From contig NC_087185.1 in NCBI RefSeq assembly GCF_035594125.1, positions 9,410,001 through 9,474,000 of the forward strand: a stretch of 64,000 bases of DNA. The letters are read 5' to 3'. Under the pieces are notes generated by a model. It did not search any database. It had not been told where the DNA came from and saw nothing but the letters and a program-made list of their open reading frames with translations. This DNA is from Scylla paramamosain (taxonomy: Eukaryota; Arthropoda; Malacostraca; Decapoda; Portunidae). Below are positions 55,690 through 64,000 of the stretch, one piece after another. The position numbers and the translations under genes are program-made. Numbering within the stretch: position 1 is the first letter of the stretch; every line of letters begins with the position of its first letter.

Positions 55690-58216
55690 CCACTCTGTCT
55701 AGAAGTGCAGTATGAGTGGAACCCCCCCAGACATGTGAAGCATAGTCAATACATGGACGGATAAGGCCGTTGTACAGAGTTAGCAGCTGGGGGGGTGAAA
55801 AAAACTGGCGGAGACGTCTCAGAACACCTAACTTCATAGAAGCTGTTTTAGCTAGAGATGAGATGTGAAGTTTCCAGTTCAGATTATAAGTAAAGGACAG
55901 ACCGAGGATGTTCAGTGTAGAAGAGGGGGACAGTTGAGTGTCATTGAACAAGAGGGGATAGTTGTCTGGAAGGTTGTGTCGAGTTGATAGATGGAGGAAT
56001 TGAGTTTTTGAGGCATTGAACAATACCAAGTTTGCTCTGCCCCAATCAGAAATCTTAGAAAGATCAGAAGTCAGGCGTTCTGTGGCTTCCCTGCGTGATA
56101 TGTTTACCTCCTGAAGGGTTGGACGTCTATCAAAAGACGTGGAAAAGTGCAGGGTGGTATCATCAGCGTAGGAGTGGATAGAACAAGAAGTTTGGTTTAG
56201 AAGATACATTAATGAATAATAAAAAGAGAGTGGGTGACAGGACAGAACCCTGAGGAACACCACTGTTAATAGATTTAGGAGAAGAACAGTGACCGTCTAC
56301 CACAGCAGCAATAGAACGGTCAGAAAGGAGACTTGAAATGAAGTTACAGAGAGAAGGATAGAAACCGTAGGAGGGTAGTTTGGAAATCAAAGCTTTGTGC
56401 CAGACTCTATCAAAAGCTTTTGATATGTCCAAGGCAACAGCAAAAGTTTCACCAAAATCTCTAAAAGAGGATGACCAAGACTCAGTAAGGAAAGCCAGAA
56501 GATCACCAGTAGAGCGGCCTTGACGGAACCCATACTGGTGATCAGATAGAAGGTTGTGAAGTGATAGATGTTTAAGAATCTTCCTGTTGAGGATAGATTC
56601 AAAAACTTTAGATAGGCAGGAAATTAAAGCAATAGGACGGTAGTTTGAGGGATTAGAACGGTCACCCTTTTTAGGAACAGCTTGAATGTAGGCAAACTTC
56701 CAGCAAGAAGGAAAGGTAGATGTTGACAGACAGAGCTGAAAGAGTTTGACTAGGCAAGGTGCAAGCACGGAGGCACAGTTTCGGAGAACAATAGATAGGT
56801 CCATAAGGTCCATAAACCTTCCGAGGGTTTAGGCCAGCGAGGGCATGGAAAACATCATTGCGAAGAATTTTAATAGGTGGCATGAAGTAGTCAGAGGGTG
56901 GAGGAGAGGGAGGAACAAGCCCAGAATCGTCCAAGGTAGAGTTTTTTGCATAGGTTTGAGCCAAGAGTTCAGCTTTAGAAATAGATGTGATAGCAGTGGT
57001 GCCATCAGGTTGAAGTAGAGGAGGGAAAGAAGAAGAAGCAAAGTTATAGGAGATATTTTTGGCTAGATGCCAGAAATCACGTGGGGAGTTAGATCTTGAA
57101 AGGTTTTGACATTTTCTGTTAATGAAGGAGTTTTTGGCTAGTTGGAGAACAGACTTGGCATGGTTCCGGGCAGAAATATAAAGTGCATGAGATTGTGGTG
57201 ATGGAAGGCTTAAGTACCTTTTGTGAGCTACCTCTCTATTATGTATAGCACGAGAACAAGCTGTGTTAAACCAAGGTTTAGAAGGTTTAGGACGAGAAAA
57301 AGAGTGAGGAATGTATGCCTCCATGCCAAACACTATCACCTCTGTTATGCGCTCAGCACACAAAAACGGGCTTCTGACACGGAAGCAGTAGTCATTCCAA
57401 GGAAAATCAGCAAAATACCTCCTCAGGTCCCCCGAACTAGCAGAGGCAAAACGCCAGAGGCACCTTCGCTTAGGGGGATCCTGAGGAGGGATTGGAGTGA
57501 TAGGACAAGATAAAGATATGAGATTGTGATCGGAGGAGCCCAACGGAGAAGAAAGGGTGACAGCATAAGCAGAAGGATTAGAGGTCAGGAAAAGGTCAAG
57601 AATGTTGGGCGTATCTCCAAGACGGTCAGGAATACGAGGAGGGTGTTGCACCAATTGCTCTAGGTCATGGAGGATAGCAAAGTTGTAGGCTAGTTCACCA
57701 GGATGGTCAGTGAAGGGAGAGAAAAGCCAAAGCTGGTGGTGAACACTGAAGTCTCCAAGAATGGAGATCTCTGCAAAAGGGAAGAGGGTCAGAATGTGCT
57801 CCACTTTGGAAGTAGTCAAAGAATATCTTATAGTCAGAGGAGTTAGAAGAGAGGTATACAGCGCAGATAAATTTAGTATGAGAGTGACTCTGAAGTCGAA
57901 GCCAGATGGTGGAAAACTCGGAAGATTCAAGAGCGTGGGCACGAGAGCAGGTTAAGTCATTGCGCACATAAACGCAGCATCCAGCTTTGGATCGAAAATG
58001 AGGATAGAGAAAGTAGGAGGGAACAGAAAAGGGGCTACTGTCAGTTGCCTCAGACACCTGAGTTTCAGTGAGGAAAAGAAGATGAGGTTTAGAAGAGGAG
58101 AGGTGGTGTTCTACAGATTGAAAATTAGATCTTAGACGGCGAATGTTGCAGAAGTTAATGAAGAAAAAGTTGAGGGGGATGTCAAGACACTTAGGGTCGT
58201 CGACAGAAAGGCAGTC
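55690..58216 (-). pseudogene. Jockey fragment truncated at both ends, several frameshifts
   Basis: A minus-strand Jockey copy running from near the element's N terminus (58,216) through nuclease and RT to a point before the C-terminal end of the RT protein. Poly(A), 3' UTR and about 150 codons are missing. Nuclease motifs are [18 protein letters not shown] and [15 protein letters not shown] motifs are ALDISKAFDRVWH, GVPQGSVLSPTLFLLFIN and SYADDTTLH. Frames break at about 57,813 (short deletion beside ctacttccaaagtgg), 56,795-56,815 (indel around the GPDG motif) and 56,205 (one extra base). It has six bases at the homopolymer where the arm copies have seven, so nuclease and RT are in one frame there. 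Both junctions are with satellite. Confidence 0.9.
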
Positions 58217-60682
58217 CGTTTACGTACCCAAACGCTAAAAGGCATGCAGAACACCCTTTGCGAAAAAAAACAACAACAACAAAAAAACATTAACATTTTG
58301 AAAAAATATATTTTTTTCGTGTTTTTGAGCTTGTTACGTACAAAGACGCAAAAATTCATGAAAATACCCTACATGGGGAAGCGGAAGGACATTACCAGAG
58401 ATGTGTATTATGAGTGTCTTTGAGTTTGTTAAGTACCAAAAAACTAATACTCGTGAAAAAAAAAACTAACAAAAACATATTTTATTTATTTTTTTTATTT
58501 ATTTATTTATTTTTTTTTATTACAGTTACGTACAATAATGCCTAAATGTATGCAAAGCTTCTTATAAGAGAAAATGAAGCGTCTTTACCAGAAACGTGAG
58601 TCTTGGATGTTTTTGAGCGTATTAGGTACTAAAACGGTAAAAAGAATGGAATCCTCACTATATGGGAATGCAAAACAGCATTACGAAAAATGTTTGTTTT
58701 GAGCGTTTTTCAACTTCTTACATACCAAAACATGCATGCATGCATGCAAAACACACTTTATGAAGAAACAGAATAACATTGCCAAAAAACTATTTTTGAG
58801 TTTTTTTAAAATATTACGAGGAACGTGTATTTTGAGCTTTTTTGGTACCAAACGGCAAAACGCGTCAATACCGCTCTATATGGAGAAATGGAAAAAAAAA
58901 AAAACTTGTAATATGAGTGTTTTTCACATTGTTGGTTACCAAAATACCAAATTGTATGGAAAGCCCCTTATATGGGGAAACGAAACGACATTCCACGAAA
59001 CGTATATTTCAAGAGGTTTTGTGAATGTTAGGTACCAAAACGTAAAGAAAGCATGGAAAGTATCCTATATGGGTATAGAAAACTAAATAAAAAAAGAGTA
59101 TTTTGAGTGTTTTTCAGCTTCTTACGTACCAAAAACGCATTTAACACCTTTCATTGAGAAACAAAATAACATTACCAGTGGTTTTTTAGCTTCTTACTTA
59201 CCAGAACAGTAAAATAGATGTAAAAAAAAAACCTTAATGGAGAAACAGAATAACATTAGTCAAACAAGTATTTTGAGTATTTTTGAGATTGTTACGTGCA
59301 AATACGCCAAAATGCATGCAAAGTACCATACATGGGGAAACGAAAGGACATAACAACCTTACGAAAAACATGTATTTTTAGTGTTTTTTTTTTTTACACT
59401 TATGTACCAAAACGCAAAAATGCATGAAAACACCGTTTATGTAGAGAGAAACACAATAAAACAGAAAATCGTATTATGTATAGTATTATGAGAATTTTTG
59501 AGCTTTTTAGGTAACAAAATGTTACAACACATTAATACCAATCTATATCGAGAGGAAGAACATTACAAAAAACTTGCAGAGTAAGTGTTTTCACATTATT
59601 AAGTACCAATACGCAAAAATGCATGGGAAGCACCTTACGTGTGGGAAAGAAACGACATTACCAGAAACGTGACATTTGAATATTTTTGAGCTTGGTGGGC
59701 ACGGAAACGCTAAAATGCATGTAAATCACCCTGTATAGTAATACAAAACATCATTAAGAAAAACGTGATTTATACGTTTTTTTTTTTTTTTACATTTGCG
59801 TACTAACACGCTAAAAAGCATTCAAAATAAACCTTATGGAAAAAAAACATTACCAAATACAATTATTTTCGAGTGTTTTGAACTTAAAAAAAAAAAAAAA
59901 AACTTCAAAATGTATACACAGTACCATATATGGGGAAACGAAAAGACATAACGAGAAATGTGTATTATGAGTGTCTTTGAGGTTTTCTGCTACCAAAACG
60001 CGAAAACGCGTTAGTGTCACTTCATATGGAGAAACAAAGTATTACCAAAAATAATTTGTGTTTTTCACATTGTTAGGTACCAAAACACCAAAATGCATGT
60101 TAAGCCCCGTTATATAGGAAAACGAAACGATATTACAAATAAAGTATGTTTTGAGTGTTTTTGTGCATAATTGGCACCAAATCGCTAAAAAGACAAAAAA
60201 AACTTGGAAAGCAAGTTATATGGGGAAAACAAGACATTACGAAAAACAGTTCTTTTTAGTGTTTTTTTTTGTATTTTGAAACGCTAAAACGCATGCAAAC
60301 ACCATTCAGGGAAAAAACAGAGTAACATTATCAAAAACAAGTATTGTTAGTGTCTTTGAGCTTGTTTTGTACAAAAACGACAAAATATATACAAAATACT
60401 CTATATGGAAATACGAAAGGACTTTACCAGAGATTTGTATTATGAGTTTTTTTTTTAGCTTCTTAGATAGTAAACCGCTAAATTGCATAAAGTAGAAATA
60501 TATAAGAAAAAAAAAACGTGTATTTGACGGTATTCCACATTGTTTAGTAAGAAAAAAAAACCTTACAGAGCACCTAAACATTACCAAAAACTAGTATTTT
60601 AAGTATTTTTGAGCTTGTTACCTAGAAAAAGGAAAGAATGCATGTAAACTATCCTTTATGGGACAACAAAAGACATCACCAG
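58217..60682 (+). repeat. Satellite, plus orientation, paralogue of 10,537-13,225
   Basis: From tttacgtacccaaacgctaa onward it follows the left-flank block monomer by monomer, including the shared tgcatgcatgcatgcaaaac run (58,734 against about 11,090) and gatttatacgt (about 59,767 against 12,288). Differences are scattered, with indels of up to several tens of bases. No gene was seen. Confidence 0.9.
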
Positions 60683-63295
<2,613 letters not shown>

Positions 63296-64000
63296 GAAAA
63301 ATGCCCCCCCAAAAAACATGGAAACTACCCTTAATGCGGAAAAGACATTACTTGAATCATGCATTATGGGTGTTTTTTTGTTTTTGTTTTTATAGGTTAA
63401 AAAAACGGTAAAACATATGGATATATATGGAGAAAAGAACAACGTTACAAAAAACGTGCATTTGCAGGTTTTTTACAGTAAGGTACAAAAATGCCAAAAT
63501 ACATGCAATGCATCTTCTATGGGAAAAGAAAACGAGATTTTCGGAAACGTGTTTTGAGTTTTTATGAGCGTGCTAGGCGCCAAAACGCTAAAAGTATTGG
63601 AAGAACCTTAAATGGGAATAGAAAACAGCATTACCAAGAAAGTGTCTTTAAAGTGTTTTTTTTTCAGCTCCTTATGTACAGAACTCTAAAACGCCTGAAA
63701 AACACCCTTTATGAATAAAGACAACATAACCAAAAAGAAGTATTTTTCACTCTTTTGGGGTTGTTACGTAAAAAAACGTCTACATACATGAGTTTCCTAT
63801 ATGAGAGAAGGAAACGAGACACTTATATTATAAATGTTGAGCAACTTTAAGGGTATCTAAACGCTAAAACGCATGTACAGCTCTCTATATTAAGAAACAG
63901 AACCACATAACAAAAAATGTATATTTTGAGTGTATTTCACATTAGTGGGTACCAAAACGCTCCGTCCCTTCAACAAAAAAAAAAAAAAAAAATGCAAAAG
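63296..64000 (+). repeat. Satellite, third copy of the palindrome-centre region
   Basis: Matches 53,718-54,440 and, from about 63,430, the right arm from 30,383. At about 63,418-63,430 it reads catatggatatatatggag, a TA run of only a few units. The copy continues past the window edge. Confidence 0.88.

Overview
This is eukaryotic, repeat-dominated DNA. Nothing in it looks prokaryotic, and I saw no rRNA or tRNA gene. The retroelements are a Jockey-type LINE, an RTE-type LINE fragment and a Penelope-like element with a GIY-YIG domain. The window is also very rich in TA, CT, AC and GATA microsatellites. The Jockey protein closely resembles elements I know from decapod crustaceans, so a crab or related decapod is the best guess. 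That is recognition from memory, not a search.

Layout. (1) 1-13,225: AT-rich satellite on the plus strand, with monomers of about 96 bp ordered as a five-monomer higher-order repeat of about 460-540 bp. (2) 13,226-14,157: a 5'-truncated RTE fragment with a mutated active site. (3) 14,158-46,265: a giant palindrome with two arms of about 15.9 kb, almost identical and inverted around a (TA)n / 98-bp / (TA)n centre at 30,017-30,376. Each arm holds, from the outside in, about 0.8 kb of microsatellite-rich non-satellite DNA, a roughly 76-bp Jockey-derived patch, satellite, a 135-bp Penelope tail, a (TA)n tract, a bit of satellite, another (TA)n tract, a Jockey copy, a broken Penelope-like element, and satellite whose orientation flips several times. 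(4) 46,266-53,137: a non-satellite island. It has two direct copies of a roughly 650-bp pyrimidine-rich block, a candidate small spliced gene with a GC-rich 73-codon ORF, and about 4 kb of 39-43-bp minisatellite with its own 1.4-1.7-kb superstructure. (5) 53,138-53,717: the 5' part of a Jockey element. (6) 53,718-64,000: plus-strand satellite interrupted at 55,690-58,216 by a Jockey fragment that lacks both natural ends.

The right flank is a mosaic of segments paralogous to other parts of the window: 53.86-55.56 kb matches 30.38-31.97 kb, 58.22-60.68 kb matches 10.54-13.22 kb, and 63.30-64.0 kb matches 53.72-54.44 kb. Two of these paralogues keep what looks like the state before the palindrome formed at its axis: a short TA run inside ordinary satellite. 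Together with several small hairpins and strand flips at junctions, this suggests repeated fold-back or template-switch rearrangement at many scales. The alternative that must be excluded first is an assembly or fold-back-read artefact.

No intact protein-coding gene is certain. All reverse-transcriptase reading frames are broken or truncated, and the 73-codon ORF is the only host-gene candidate. Most other open frames in the window are chance frames in satellite or in (TA)n.
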